A stretch of 64,000 bases of DNA from Rhynochetos jubatus (lineage: Eukaryota > Chordata > Aves > Eurypygiformes > Rhynochetidae): the NCBI GenBank assembly GCA_027574665.1, contig CM050657.1, positions 23,042,700 through 23,106,699 on the forward strand. Direction: 5' to 3'. Below the pieces are notes generated by a model that ran no database searches, was not told the origin of the DNA, and saw only the letters and a list, made by a program, of their open reading frames with translations. Of this stretch, positions 24,906 to 38,700 are shown piece after piece (positions within the stretch are counted from its first letter, which is position 1; every line of letters begins with the position of its first letter). Made by a program: the position numbers and the translations under genes.

Positions 24906-27900
24906 ACAAACTGCGTTAGCTCTTTTGTCAGCTGTAGCTGGTGCTGAGACCAAACCACTACATTTGCTCTGAGGCTCAAGATCCTTGAGAAAAGGAAGAC
25001 ACTCAGTCTGTGAAGCCTGGCGTGGATTAAATACAAAAGAAGTGCCTACCCACCCCAAATTGCCGAAACAACGCACATCCGCGAGTGCTGAGAGACAGCT
25101 TCAGCACGTCACAGTACTCTTCATTTTGGATTGCAGCAGCTCAGTGGCGGTCGGGCACCTAAATCCCTCTTGATCTAACCTCTGATCTGGGGCTGGATTT
25201 GGCTCAGTCTAAAGCGACAGGAAAGGGAAGAGAAAATGAATTCATTTCTCTGCAAACCTTGTCTTGTAGCTGTCATTCATGGCAGGTGCTCTATATGCAG
25301 GGTGTTACAAAAAGAATTGCTTTGTGTTTTCTTTCAGTCAAAAAAGCATATTTTTAAACATTTCCTTTTGTCTCCCTCAGTTCAAATTACATGCTTCCTG
25401 GACTGTTTTCCCATGGATATAAGAGAAAGCTTTCCAGTTCCCATCACTATTTTGTAAATTCAGGCTGGAATTCCTAATAAATTTAAAGCTCTATTTATGC
25501 TGTTATTTTACACTGTACCTGAAAGCCTTAGGCAGCCAAGGCCTAAGGTGGATTAACTCCGTTTTCCTGCTGTTTAGACAATGAAAGGTAAATGTAAAGG
25601 ACTACATGTTAACCTGCAGACCTGTGTATAAGAACAGCCTCTGAAGTCAAACAAAAGCCTGAGTGTTAAAAGAGCACAATTCTAACCTAAAGGCAGACTC
25701 TGGGACTTGAGTTCACACACTCTGCCCATGCGCCAGTCAGGGAAGGCAGCATGGGGAACGGGTGGAAGGGAGAACTGTGCCTGCTCCCAAGCCAGCGGGA
25801 GCAGGCCATCCCATTAAAGATTCCCAGATGGAGCGAGGCTGGGGTACCTAGCACCCTCATAGTTCCACAGTGCTTCACAGCCTGTAGCACCCAAACCTCT
25901 CGCACTGAGAGCTCGTCTCCCAAGCCCTGCAGCTCCTCTGCTCTCCCAGTGCAGAACTCCTGTTCCCCGAGCCCTTGTCCCAAAGCTCCTCCAGCCTGAG
26001 TCCACCTCCATCCTTACTGTCAATTATTCTGAAGACTTCCAGTTGTCTTCCCCAAAGCCTCCCATTGCTTCTGTCCCACATCTCCCACTCCCCTCCCTCC
26101 CAAACACCTTCCTGTCTGGCTTCACACCCGCCACAATGCCCCTTCACTTGAAGTCCTGCGTTCTTTATGGCTCCATTGCTACCCCGCCAGACTCCCCACT
26201 CCCTACCGCAGGGCTGCAAGCCTGGGGTCCCAGCTCTGCTAGTTACGCCGACACCACTGTTGACTTTCCGGCCTCATTGCCGGCTTCTAACTTCCCACCC
26301 CAGCCAACCAAGCTCACGTTTTCCCAGGACTTTGCATGCAGAAGGTTGTTCTGTCTTCTGCCTCTGGCAAATGTTAACAAAACCTGAATGCAGGCTGTGT
26401 TCCCCAAAATCTGCCTGGCTCGGCTCTAAAGAAATTAAAAATAAGCCACATCCAAGAATAATAGGCTAGATGGCAGCTATGAAGATCTGATAGTGTAAAT
26501 TGGCTGTAAGGACCCAAAACTGGGCAACTACAAGGCTAATTTCCCCTACACGCATATGTGAAACCACATTTTGTTTCCACAGTGCATCCAGTTATAGCTG
26601 AAAATGTTTGGATGGAGCTGTAGAGATATATATTGTAAATGGTGTGAAGAACACTGATGCTTTAAGATGTGATATAAATACCAATAAGCCATCATTATAG
26701 TGCTAAGCTATAAGCAATACACATGGGCCTATAGCTGTCACCGCTTAGTTCCTGGGAATGACCACTTAATATACATTAAACAACTCCCTCTTGCCTCAGA
26801 AGTAGCAGATTACAGGGTAATTTTTAACTTTCTTTTATCACGTGTTGCACATTTTTCAAAGCTCCAGACTGAAAACGAATTATCTGTAGCAACAGGATAT
26901 TCAACCAGCCCTGACATCCAACTAAGTGGGACAGGATTTGGGTGGACATCATTACTGAACAGGCTGACCACTCTCAGATCTCACCTGGCAAGGAATCCTG
27001 CGTGTCAGGGGTACAAATTAGAGAACACATTTTGCAAATGCAAGGTGTGTCCAACGCTCACAATGTCGGTTGTCAGTCTGATGGTCCAGACCATAAACAG
27101 CTTAAGAGATTGTCTTGTAAGGGTAATATTGCATGGTAAGTGTTGTTCGTATCAGCACTCAGTCAGCAGCTAAGGGCATCTCACATCCTGCTGATGTGCT
27201 CCAGTTTGGGGGTTTTCCTGCATTTGGCAAACTGTGAAAACATCTGAAGTTTAGTGACCCAACTATTTCCCTTGGAGTTTCTTCCAAGTCTTGTTAGTAC
27301 CTGTGGGAGAATATTATGTCTCGATTTTAATGGATCTCATCTCCAATCCTACTTTCCAGTAATTCTGTTGATTATAATATTTTTATCATTATTTCCTCCC
27401 CTTTTCTAGCATTTACAAATTCTATTAGGATGATGAAAATAAATATTTGGTGATACTTTTAATCCAGACAGGCATGTACTCTGATTGCTATTAGTATTCT
27501 CTGTTCACTTTGGGTAACCTGTTACTCAGTACCTATGGTAGACAACAGATCAGATTTATTCTTTTTCCAGTGTGAAGAACACGGAAATCTCAGCATTAAA
27601 AAAAAAAAGTAAAGAAGAGTACCATGTACTTCATCATTATGGAGAATGCAAAGCATCTAAAAGTTTTTAATGTGTTACCAATTTTTTGAGAAAAGGGACA
27701 CTTGAAATGTCTGCCTATTTAGAAAACTGTTACTGAGCCGTTAAATACATTCATACAAGTTTTGCTACTGCTGAGAATACTGTCCTTACAAAATATGAAT
27801 ATCGTCTAGTAACTGTGAAACTCTTCTATGAATTATCTGTGGGTGGTGAGTCAAATTTCAAATATCCTGCAAAGTTGGACACGCATTTTAAACAGGCTAG

Positions 27901-30900
27901 ATGCTGTACCTACCAGAAACGGTCAGAGTTTTAGAACAGCTCGTCACCTGGGAGCTCTACAACCTCCAGCAGGTCCCTCTTCATGTTCAGATCTTGTTCC
28001 CTATCTACCAGTTTTGCTCAACACAGGGGCTCAAGCCGTAACTGAAGCCAGTCGTAAGACGCTGTCTGCCTCAGGACACAGCTGAGAAACGCACAGCTCT
28101 GTGTAACAAGGTGCCTATGCCATTTCCAAAGGCTATATTCAAAATGCTATAAAAGCCAGATACAGACTTATACAAGCTTCTGTGCAATTAGAAGCTTTAT
28201 GGATCTTTACAGCAGTTTTATATAATAGTTTAGTAAAGACCTGAATCAATTGAGAATTTTTACGGGGTTCCTAAGGCCGGCATGTATTAAAGCAGTAAAT
28301 ATTTCATTTACTTTATAAATGTTAACAGGAATAAAATGCAGCAAGATGCAATAAGGCTCAAATATATAGCACTTGGTTGGAGATGTACACTGTTCTGTCA
28401 TGTCTGCGGAAGTCAGGACAGTCGGTGGAGCAGCAGAGCCAGAAACAAAGCTGAGCTCCTGCTCCAACTTCACCCACGACTCTCCCAAAGGAAAGCCTCA
28501 TCACATTTAGCCCCACTGCATCATGTGACCTCCTCCCACTACCACCACTGCATCACCAACCACTTTCCTGCCCCAGCTCCTCCTGCTCCCGCTTTCCTCT
28601 CTGCCCAAGGGGAGCCTTGGGAATGCTGGTGGGAAGAAGGGACGCCAGCTGCGGCGGGGACTGCTTCCCTGGCCAGTTGACTACAGCGGCAACTTCAGCC
28701 CATATGCCCAAGAGCCTGGGAACGCCTCAGCAATCCTTTTCCCTGCATCTATAGCATAGCAGGAACATTTTTCCCATCTTTTCTATAAATGCTCAGAGAA
28801 GGAACTTATGCTGGCACTAGTATTGTGTCACTCAAGAATAATTCTATCAGATTTATTATGTCTAAGTGCTTCAGTAAATATTTAAAGAATCTGGTTGCAG
28901 CATATAGGGTTTTAAGAGATTAAAAAGAAATAAATTACCTTACATTAGCATATAATATTATTTACCCAAGATAATTAAATCCTCAGTTAATCATTAAATC
29001 AGCTAAATTTTCATTACCATGACGTGCTTAAGGAGCACAGGTGATGTTTGGTTAGAAACGTTAAAGTAATAATAACGCTTGGCTGGTCAAGCTACAGTGA
29101 AGCAGTATTAAAACACATGACATATCCTTGCCATTAATCTTAGACAAAAGTTTGCACTGTTGGAGGGGAAAGTATTCACTCGGCTGTGAAGAGAAAAGTA
29201 TAGTTTAATGATATTTACCACTTTACCCTCTACAATTATTAAATAAATATCACAGTGCCCTTAACCACTTCACAGGTGGGAAACCAACAGACTGCGGCAT
29301 GCGCCTTCCAAAGCAACTAATGACTTTCATGAGGCCTAATCTATTGACATTTTATTTGATACTTCACAGGGACTTCATTTGAATGCCTTTGGCTATTTAA
29401 TTGTTCCCTATCAGGTTGTTCGGGATACTCAAAGGTGACTTTATATATAAAAGGTGGCTGGTCAGAATCACTTTACTGTCAAAAAATTGAAAGGCGTGTT
29501 CTTCGGAAAGATCAGCTAAATAATAGAGGGTGTTGAAGTGAAAAACAAAAGAAAGAGAAGGAGCAGGCTAGGACAGAAGGAGAAGCAGACCACCAAGGGC
29601 AGGCGTGGGAAGGATGCAGCATACTGATAGCCAGGGAAGAATGATCAGAGGAATCAAGTCTGAGAAAAGATTGACCACTGTCATGAGCAGTAGCAAAAAC
29701 TAGGCTTTTGTTCACATGAAACAGTGCCACTGTATGGCTCTGCTTCATATTCTGTTTGCTCTTTGCACCTCTGGGTATCTGATAACATCTGGATGCTGCT
29801 CTACTTGCACAGACACTCCTTCCTGAGGAGAGAAATCTGGCAATCCCTGTAACCGCACACAACAGCAATACACCCAAGGAGCCAGAGCTTGCCATCACCG
29901 CTCCAGGCAGCTGAGCCAGAGCTTTTCCCAGGGAAAAGCTGAACTTCTGCAATTTCACTGTTCCTTTGAAGACATAACTTCTGATTCAAACTTCCTTCAA
30001 TCAGAGGCATTCACTGCCAATGCTAAACCGGTTGCTCCTCAGCAACATCTCTGTAGCAACTGGTTACAATGAAGGGAGCTTTTCCCAGTTAGCAGACATA
30101 GGATTACAAACTGTAGTGCCTCAATCTCACTACTTGCAAATGGAAAGCAATTCAATTTTTATTGCTGACCACAAAAAAGCATTAAAATTAAACTTTCAGA
30201 ATATTTTATTTTATGGTTACCAATAAAATGAATTAATAGCTTTTTTTTCAGGGTTTTGGCACTCTGTGCACTTCTTTTTCCACGTACAATATCAGCATCA
30301 TTTTTTTTTTCTGTTACCATCTCTATAATAAATATATTTGTCTGTATTGTTCCAGTTATAGGCCTGGGAAACAGAAATAAGGTCATTCCATCAAAGGTAA
30401 TGGAAAAAGTGGTACAGACGGAAGTAGGAGCGAACATTCACTTAAATTCATGATTAATTCATGTAATCTACTGGTCACTGCCTGTTCGGAAACTTCTTTC
30501 CCCTGTGCTGGCCCATTGGGACTGTTAATGTCTTATAATAGTCAGCTTCAGAACCATCCTCTCTCACGCATATGCAAAAGCTTTGTATTTTTAGCTTAGT
30601 TGTGCTAATCCAGGTGGCATCCCTTAAATTTCCATTTACTGGGAGTCCATCCAAGAGGAGACGGAAACTTTCTTGGCCAACTGCATTGCAGGAAGCAGGC
30701 CACGAGTGAAAAACCGTGGCTGAGCATCAGTGAACAGCAGATAGTGGAGCTCCTGTGAGACTAACACAAGCAGGAGGTGGGAGGGAGGAGCTGTGAGAGC
30801 TGGAGACTTGTCAGGACAGCAAAGGGCTCTACAGCAGGTATGGAAAGCAAAACTTTCATGCTTGCCCTGTTTTTATGTGTGGTCAGTGTTCTCGGTTAGA

Positions 30901-33900
30901 ATGCGAAGTCTCACCCCAGTTATTCTGAAAACAGTGTATTGTCTGAACGGGGGGATAGCTACATTTCAGATACTTAACACTTGCTGTTTAGGTTCACCTT
31001 TCATACCTCACCCTTGTCAGCACTTTCCCTATTTTCTGTTCTACTATATAATGCACAGTTTCTACTCCTTTACTCTTAAACACCTTCATTGTGTAATTTT
31101 CTTAGGTGCTTATCTACCTTTTCATCTCCCTGCTTTGCCTAATTACCTGTCCCTTTCCTTCTTTTATTCCCTTCTTGCTTTTCAGAATCATTAGCATCGC
31201 ATTATTATTCTTAACAGCAGTACATTTATGTTTATTACGCAGTGTTTGCAAATAAATACAGCGCTGAACTTCTGGCTGTATTTACCTAAAGCTGAAAGGA
31301 GAAAATGCAATGCAGGTTGAATTCTCACTTCGTTTACTGGCTTATTTTGGAAGGAAGAATTTTTAATGACTTTAAAGACCTCTGCTTTGCATTCAGTACT
31401 TTGGTACTAGCTTTGGTGTTTCAAGGAATGTTGGAAATATTTATCAAATCATATCATTTCAGTAACCAAAAAAAAGTAATATTGAATCCAGTTTTCTTCT
31501 TTCTTGGGTACTGCTCTTTTCCTTAAGGAAACATTTGTAACTAAATCAGGTAACTGAAATGATCCTGGCTAAACTGTGCTATTCTGCCCTGCGAAGCACT
31601 GCTTGCTAGTCCACGTTTGGCTCTATAAACTTCTTAAAAGGATAAACCTACCTGCCTGCTGTTTTACTGCTGCAACCAGTTGGGTTATTAGCTGATTTTT
31701 TCTTGTTTTCTCCTGGCTGTGTGGCTACTTCAAGCAAAGTTAAAGTCACGCAGCTCCCCAGCTAGGCAAGGGCGTAGTCGTGCAGTAGTGTTTAAGTCAA
31801 AAGGCCTACTGAGTGCAGAGGTCAGTACAGGCACACCTACTCAACCAAGGCCCAGTACCTGCCGATCACACGTCTACAGCTTCGTCTGGTTTTTCTTTTG
31901 TAGAAGCAGCAGGAAGGTGGAAGATGTTGGAGTGTACTATTGCTTTGTTTGAGCTCATTTGAGTTAAAACTAGCTCACGCCACTGAGGTTTTGTATAAAC
32001 TAGTCTTGCTTCCTGCCTGCCTAAGCACTGATGGCCATAGCCATCACAGGCTCTCAGCCAGACCCTATTCAAAAATCGACACAGAGAAACTTGGCCTTTG
32101 AAGAAAGAGAGACATTCTCTCTTCCTCTAGGTTAGGCAGCAGTGCTTTTAATTAGTCCAGGGAAACAGGGATCTTCTTCCACTAGGGAAGGTCCCAGTTG
32201 CCCAGGTCTTTGTGAACCATTCACTCCATGACTCCATTTCTCTCTCTGCTGGTCTCTGTTTAAACCCTCAGCTGTGACTTGTGCCCCTTGACTGCTATAC
32301 CCCACATAAAGTGGGATCTGCTGACAGCCCGAGTCTTTAGGTCCCTTCTATTGCTTACATTCACAGGAAAAAAACCCGCCCAAACTTGTTAAACGCTAGG
32401 CATGAAGTGACCCCAACATCCCAGTATTAATCCAAAGGTAAGCTGATTTGTTACACGCATTCTTCTCCCTTTGCCAGCAGTAACGTAACTAGTTGAACTC
32501 TACTGGGAATTCTGGGCCTTTCCTGTTAAATGGTGTCTGTGGCTTCCAGGACCAGGCTGTGCTGTGGGATGCACGCTTTTATGAATACGCGATGCTGGCT
32601 GGTGGCCGCTGCGCGGCCTTCCTCGCACAAGAGCGCAAGCCCAGGCTGCTGGGTTCACAGAACCTGTATGCATCCGACTGCCAAAGCAGCAGGTGCTATT
32701 AGCTCATGGAATTGCCTCTCATCGGGCATAGGCTGAAATACTGGAGTGGCAATTAGTGCTTGTTCTTCTCCTGAGAGACATCACTGAGTCGAAAGCTGCT
32801 GCTTCTATAATCTCTTATTTTTCCCTTGGTTTATTCGTTATGTCAGTGACGTCAGCAGTCAGTGAATGCATTAGATCATATAGGAAGCAAAGCACTTACA
32901 CATCAATCTTTCCCTGAGAAGCTACAGTTGTGTTTTATTAACAGAAACATTTCAGTTTCATAAATACTTAATGAAGTGACCACCTACAGCAGAAAGTCAC
33001 TTCAGAGCTAATTGTTGCTGTGGTCAAACCACCAAGCTGCTTAGTATTTGCTTGCAGCGTCATGTTACAATGAACGCAGCTGACAAACTGGTTATTAAAG
33101 TATTGGAAACACCTCCTCCAAACCTGCGATTCTTTAGTTAGCACGGGTCAGGTGCATTACCTCTGGAATGATGTAGACCAAGCGTCTATTGAAATACTGC
33201 ATGAAAGAAAAGTCAAGGTAATGAACACATCCTCTACAGTAAAACTAGAGACTACAGACTCCGGGGAAAACGTCAGTGACAACTAATTTGTATCCATTTA
33301 TTTCCACGAGAGCAGCAGAAACCTAAAGTTACCCTGCTGGCTTACACTGGTAGAGCAGCGAGCTACAGCCAGAAGGTGCAAGAGAAGGACGCACAAAGGG
33401 ACACTGGCAATCGCAGGAGAGGGCTCCGCAATGTCTGAAGGCACGCCGTGAGATGCTCTGGCAGTGCTAACTGGAGCAGTACAGAGTGGCGCTCAGCTGA
33501 AAGGAGTCAGGGCAGTGGTGTCTACTCAGCTCATCTGTAACTGGGTAACACAGAAAGATTACCGCGAGGTTAAAGTAGACAAAGAGCTTGCACAACTAAG
33601 GTACTGAAGAAGGGAAATAGTAGAACAGCACCTAGGAGAGACAAAAAACCATCAGGATATGAAGCCTTACAGTCAGAAAGTGATCTGGACATCCAGGGAG
33701 GATTTCTCTCATTGAAGATAAAATGAGTTTATCCCTTTTAATCCCTATTATCATTAGCAAACTGGGTTGTGCCGTTCACTTTGGTTTGCCCATGGGACAA
33801 AGCCCAACTGATGGCCTGAGAGTACAAAGGTGCGTGGCAGAAGCTGAAGGAGACCCTCGTGCTTCAGCAGTCCTGGCGTTTATACAGCAATCCCAAAATG

Positions 33901-35180
33901 ACCTCTTCACCTGCTGCAGCAGTGCTGGAGAAGAACAAGTCCTCACATACACACAAAAGGCATCACAAAAGATGTCTCGACCACCCTCAGGTTCAGAGCC
34001 TAGAGCAGCCTAGCCATACTGAAAACCCTATCCATAAAAGCCAGGGGAGAAAATAACTAGCAGGTATTGACCCACCGGGGCCTAGGGCTCCCAAAAATAA
34101 TTGTCTGTTGGTCTCACAGTGGGATGGATGAACTCCAGATGCTGTGAATCACCATTCAGGGCCTTAGGCATGACTGCTAGGGATGTTTTGCTATTTCTAT
34201 CATTTCTTCTCCCTGCTGTACTACACAGTGACTCAGAATTCATGATAAAACAAGCGGTGAGTCATACCAAGAGACACTCTCCCAAACCCATGAAAGTTTA
34301 TTTATTTATTTTCCTTTTCAGAGGCTGTTGCTGACCATCCACTGCTGTTACCAGGTACGTACAGTCAGCAGTCTGACAGCGTTGTTTCAGATATTGATCC
34401 AAAAAAATACACATGCTGAATCAAGCAACCAAAAAACAGAGCAGGCATGTGGAGACCTCAGCACTTAAGTGTGATTTAGAAAGAAGCAGAAGTTGCAGAG
34501 GGAAAAAAAGCCACGTCAGGTCAAAGTGTAGTGAGCTGCAAGGCTGCAGCCAGAATTCTCAAAGGGATGCCTACAACAGGCAGTCTTTGAGAGTACTGGA
34601 TTTCACCTCCAGATATAAGAGAGATTAAAACAATGAAAGACATCATTAGAAAATATAAAGTGTCATTGAAAGACTCTCCTGAAGGAAAAATGTGCATGGC
34701 TGATCGAAGGAAATTTAGTTGGTGATTATAGCAGACAGCACGTTAACTACATATTAAGATATTTAAGATAAGAGCATGTGATAAAATAATCTATATAATG
34801 TTTTGCCTTCATGTTGTTCCATTCCCTTATTCATCATGTCTCTATCTCTCAGCCAGTAAGTGCCTTTTTCATTTTCAAGCTCAGCTAATATCTTGCAGAG
34901 GAGTTACCCACGGAATGCACGGGCACTAAGAAACATCTGATTCTTGTTTGTACTGGGAAATTTCCTTGTGCAAGAGCTCTATGGCTTCCTGCCTACTGCC
35001 ATGAGACACAGCAACAAGCATTCGGTACAGTTATGGAGAAAGATTGTGGTGAGGTCAGCATGCTGCAAGGAACTGCTTACTTGATGCTGTCTTGATTTTT
35101 TTTTTTGTACTGTTGAAATGGAGACTCATGCTTGGTAGTGAGGAGGCTGGCTAGGAAATATTTACACAAACAGGACATGT
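24906..35180. other. unique non-coding DNA
   Basis: I recognise no gene. Longer open frames, such as one of 157 codons ending at 27,173 (plus) and one of 148 codons at 29,512-29,958 (minus), lack motifs and are within chance expectation for a window of this size. The segment at about 28,850-29,060 is AT-rich with many TTAATC/ATTAAA cores and could be a conserved non-coding element. A T-rich tract with an AG at 30,242-30,252 imitates a splice acceptor, but no exon can be supported after it. Confidence 0.5.
25690..26385. other. pyrimidine-skewed, C-rich block open on both strands
   Basis: For about 700 bp the plus strand is strongly enriched in C and T (many CCTCC, CCCAC and TCCC words), and long open frames occur on both strands because TA-containing stops are rare. 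The translated products are proline- and serine-rich on one strand and glycine- and tryptophan-rich on the other, which is the signature of base skew rather than coding. It may be a decayed repeat or a polypyrimidine tract region. Confidence 0.5.
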
Positions 35181-35181
35181 A

Positions 35182-35790
35182 CAGGTCCACGGGACCTGAT
35201 GGGATGCACTATCAAGCACCAAGGGAGCTGGCCAACATCACTGTGAGGCCACACTCAATTATCTGTGAAAGGTTACAGTGAAAAGGGGGAATTTGCTGAG
35301 GGCTGGGAGGAAGCAAATCTTCCTGTTATCTTCAAGAAGGGTAAGGAAGAGGATCCAGAGATCTACATGCCAGCCAGCATCACCTTGACACCTGAGAAGG
35401 AGCAAGTCCAGGGAAGGGCCGCCAAGACAATTAGGGGACCGGAGCATCCCTCATGATGAGAGCCTGAGCGCACTGGGATTGTCCATCCTGGAGAATGCAA
35501 GGCTCGGGAGGATTTTATCTGTGTGCATAAATATCTGATGGAAGAGTATAAAGATGAGCCAGATGCTTCTCAGTGAAAGGGCAAGAAGCAATGGGCACAA
35601 ACCAAATACATGTAATTTCATTATACTTTAGAAAAGAATCCAAACATTTCTTTTACTGTCAGGATGGTCAAAACCCGGAACGAGTTGCTCAGGGATGTTA
35701 TGGAGTTTCCGTCCTCTAAAACAGTCAAGATGCAATCAAACACTGTTCTGAACAACCTACTCTACGTTCAAACTTCCCCGATTCTGTGAT
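35182..35790 (+). mobile_element. degenerate CR1 LINE with internal deletion
   Basis: The first part (about 35,182-35,395) translates to the start of the CR1 ORF2 reverse transcriptase region. One frame has a TGPDGMH motif followed by RELAN. After a stop and a frame change another frame has EGWEEAN, then IFKKGKEEDPE and a YMPAS phrase where the family has a YRPVS-like motif. At about 35,395-35,405 the sequence jumps directly to the CR1 3' region ('gagcaagtccagggaagggccgccaag', 'atgagagcctgag', 'gttgctcagggatgttatgg') and ends in 'gattctgtgat'. The catalytic middle and end of the reverse transcriptase are missing. The copy is frameshifted, carries stops, and is clearly older than the one at 12.2 kb. 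Confidence 0.88.
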
Positions 35791-38700
35791 GTGGTATGGT
35801 CCTGGGTTTGTGTTAAATCTGGACACTTTAGTTCAGACTACATTCTCCCGGGTTTATTTTCCTAGAAGACTTCCAGATGATTTGAAGGTTCTTTTTAAAC
35901 CTATGATCTTCAAATGTGAACACCCTGGATTTGAAAGGTCTGCACTATGTGCTGTCATACTAAAGATGACCTTTTTCCAAACCCAATTTTTTTAATGATC
36001 ACAGGGTACACATAATTGCAAGTAAGGAGTTAGATGTGATCTATGCGGTCTGTCCCTTCCCCACTTTGTTTATTGCTTTCTTCTCTAGACTTGTGTGATG
36101 CCGTGATTCTTGACAGTCTCCTAAAACAAGACAACTTAAAATCCCAGACTTCTAAAATGTTTTCAAGTGGCCTCTATATATCCTAAAAGTTCTCTAATGA
36201 CAGGTTGATAGGTACTTTTTTTTAAAGCATCTGCACTCTTCACTATAATCCTCCAGATAGCACAGGCAACCCCAGCTATATTCTTTTCTTTGACTTAATA
36301 TAAAATTCATTAATTCCCATTACTTTAAACTACGGGGCTCTTGGAAATCAGCATAACTCCACTGAAATTAGAGGAATTAAACCAACTGCCTGTAGAAGAC
36401 GATCTGACTATTAATCCCAGTGCAATAGAATTTTAGGTTAAGATGAGAGCATGCAGGTCTGGTGACAGCCAAAAGCAATCTGATTAAAAGCAATTCTGAC
36501 TTCACTCCAAAGCACAGAACTTTATTTCAAAGACTTCTCATGAACCTAAGGGCTTACAGGACTACCTGACAACTCTGTAGTTTCAAATAATTTAAAAATA
36601 AGTCCCGTGAGCTTCCCTTGGCCTTTAATAATATCAAGATTGGAAGTATGGGCTAAAGCATCTGACCCCATTACAAAATCTTTTCACAAACTGATCAGGT
36701 TTTCCTCATTTACAGCTTTTGGTATCGCTATGCCTACACTACTACTACTTCCAGGTTTTCATCTAAGTTCTAGACACCAGTCATCAGATCCTGCTTATTT
36801 GTTTTTATGGAACTGGTTCTACACCCAGTCTCTGATGTTACCCCACAGACTATACTTAAAGAACAATTATTTTGCCAGAGTAAACCAGCTAAATCTGCTT
36901 AGTCTCCACTTACAAGACCGGTTTTCCACGCCCCTAGTGTCCAAGTAGCCTTTTTCCATATATTTTCCAGTGTGAATTAATCCTTTCTGAAAACAAATGG
37001 TTAGAATTATTCACACCATTTAAGATGATGTTAACTCAGGACCTTGTGCGTAACACTATATCCAGTGAAAAAAAGAAAATTGCCTGACATTTTAGGTTCA
37101 CATTCATCTCGCTTACAGTGACAGTTGTCCTCTGATCAACGAATATACTTATGCCTTGCTTCTCCTTTTTCAAATGTAGAGCTCCAACAGTATATAAGAA
37201 ACCATTATTATTATTAGTCCCTACAAGCACTGACCTGCCCTGTGCATTGTCAAATTTCTGCTCACTTTGTTTGTTTAGTCCTTAGAGTTCTCTTGTTTTT
37301 CCTGAGTATTTTGATCCAAGCTTTGGATTATTTTTCTATGTGTATTCCCACCTATGCATGCCATTAATTAAAATGTTAAACCAGATCAGTCCATCTATAA
37401 ATCTAGTCCAGCCTTTACTCCCCCCTCCAGCAGAACCTACTGTTGTCTCGCATTCAGCCCACTTAACAATTCTTGCCCTTGCCCAGATCCTCATCATCGA
37501 CTCTTAAGTTCCCATCTGGCAAGGCCACATGGGTTGCACACTTGCTGATGCACAAATACATGCGTGCAACCAAGGAATGAAAAAGGACTGCCAAAGACAA
37601 CAGAATGAAAGAAAGGCTCCTTTTACGTGCCTTAGTCATTACGACTTTTTGGGTGCTCTAAGGACAAATAGCTGAAGATGCAAAAACCTGACCATTAATT
37701 CTGGAGATCAAGTATGTGATAAAAATGACTTTACATCAACTCAACAGTTTCAGCTTTAACTAAATTTATGTCAGGAGTGCCTTTTGCTCACACATCTAGA
37801 GATGAAGAGTGAAGTGAAGTCACCAAGCACATGAATAGGACATGGGAGACATGACTTCCAATGCCATTTATGCCAATTTGACTTCCTCTCCATCTATGTA
37901 CAGCCCTGTATATTGGCAATAGTGCCTGTTCAATGTATTTGTTCCATGTTCCCAGAGCTATGAACACCGTGTGATCTGTAGAAAGGACTATATTCTTAAG
38001 TGTGTTTCCCACTTGATCTATGGAAAAGCATTTCCTCTCCATATAGACTTTGCCTCACTTACAATCACTGCTCACACAACAAAAGGCTATGCTGCTGCTG
38101 CCATAGCTGCTCATTTCCCTTACAGAGTACATCTGGAGCAACCTGCTGGCAAGGGAAGGAAAAAAGACAGACTACTCTTGGTAGTAAATTCTTCCCACTT
38201 ATCTGTGAGTCACCAATTATAGATTCTATTATATCGATAATAACAGAAAATCATGACTCCCAGCAAGCTTATTACAGAAGCAGCGGCAGACTGAAAACCT
38301 ATACTGCTTTTGTACAGTTTATAAACAGAGTGCTAAAGACCTGAACCTGGAAGAACATTTTGCACATATCTGTAAATTACTATTTGTTTTTCAGTCTCTC
38401 CCTAAAAAAACCTTTCAAAAAGTGTGAACCAACCTGCTAATAACCATTGTCCCAGCACACTGTGCTTCTGTATCAGATTCTACAGCATATGCCATCAGCT
38501 TCTTTAATAAGCGCTACCACTAAATGGCCCTGTGAACATTTAGTGATGGTGTGTGTCAGAGGTAAATGATGCAAAAGATTATGATCTCTATAGACTATTT
38601 TTTTCCCCTGACCAAATCACTTAGCTGGATGGGGTAACATTCAAGACCTAGAGCCAGGCAGTACTGCAGCTCGAAGGCTCATAGGGCTGGCCCCTGGAGC

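Noticed and set aside
26700-27173. 157-codon open frame
   Set aside because: Starts at a non-ATG codon, shows no motif and has background composition. It is within chance expectation for a 64-kb window.
29512-29958. 148-codon minus-strand open frame with a hydrophobic stretch
   Set aside because: The hydrophobic segment alone is not evidence of a gene. No domain, splice or poly-A context supports it.
30236-30453. Strong acceptor-like T-tract and AG followed by a 65-codon frame
   Set aside because: No splice donor of quality follows in frame, and the peptide is a hydrophobic reading of T-rich DNA.
37240-37500. Faint similarity to old LINE sequence
   Set aside because: Only one phrase matches, too little to assign a family or borders.
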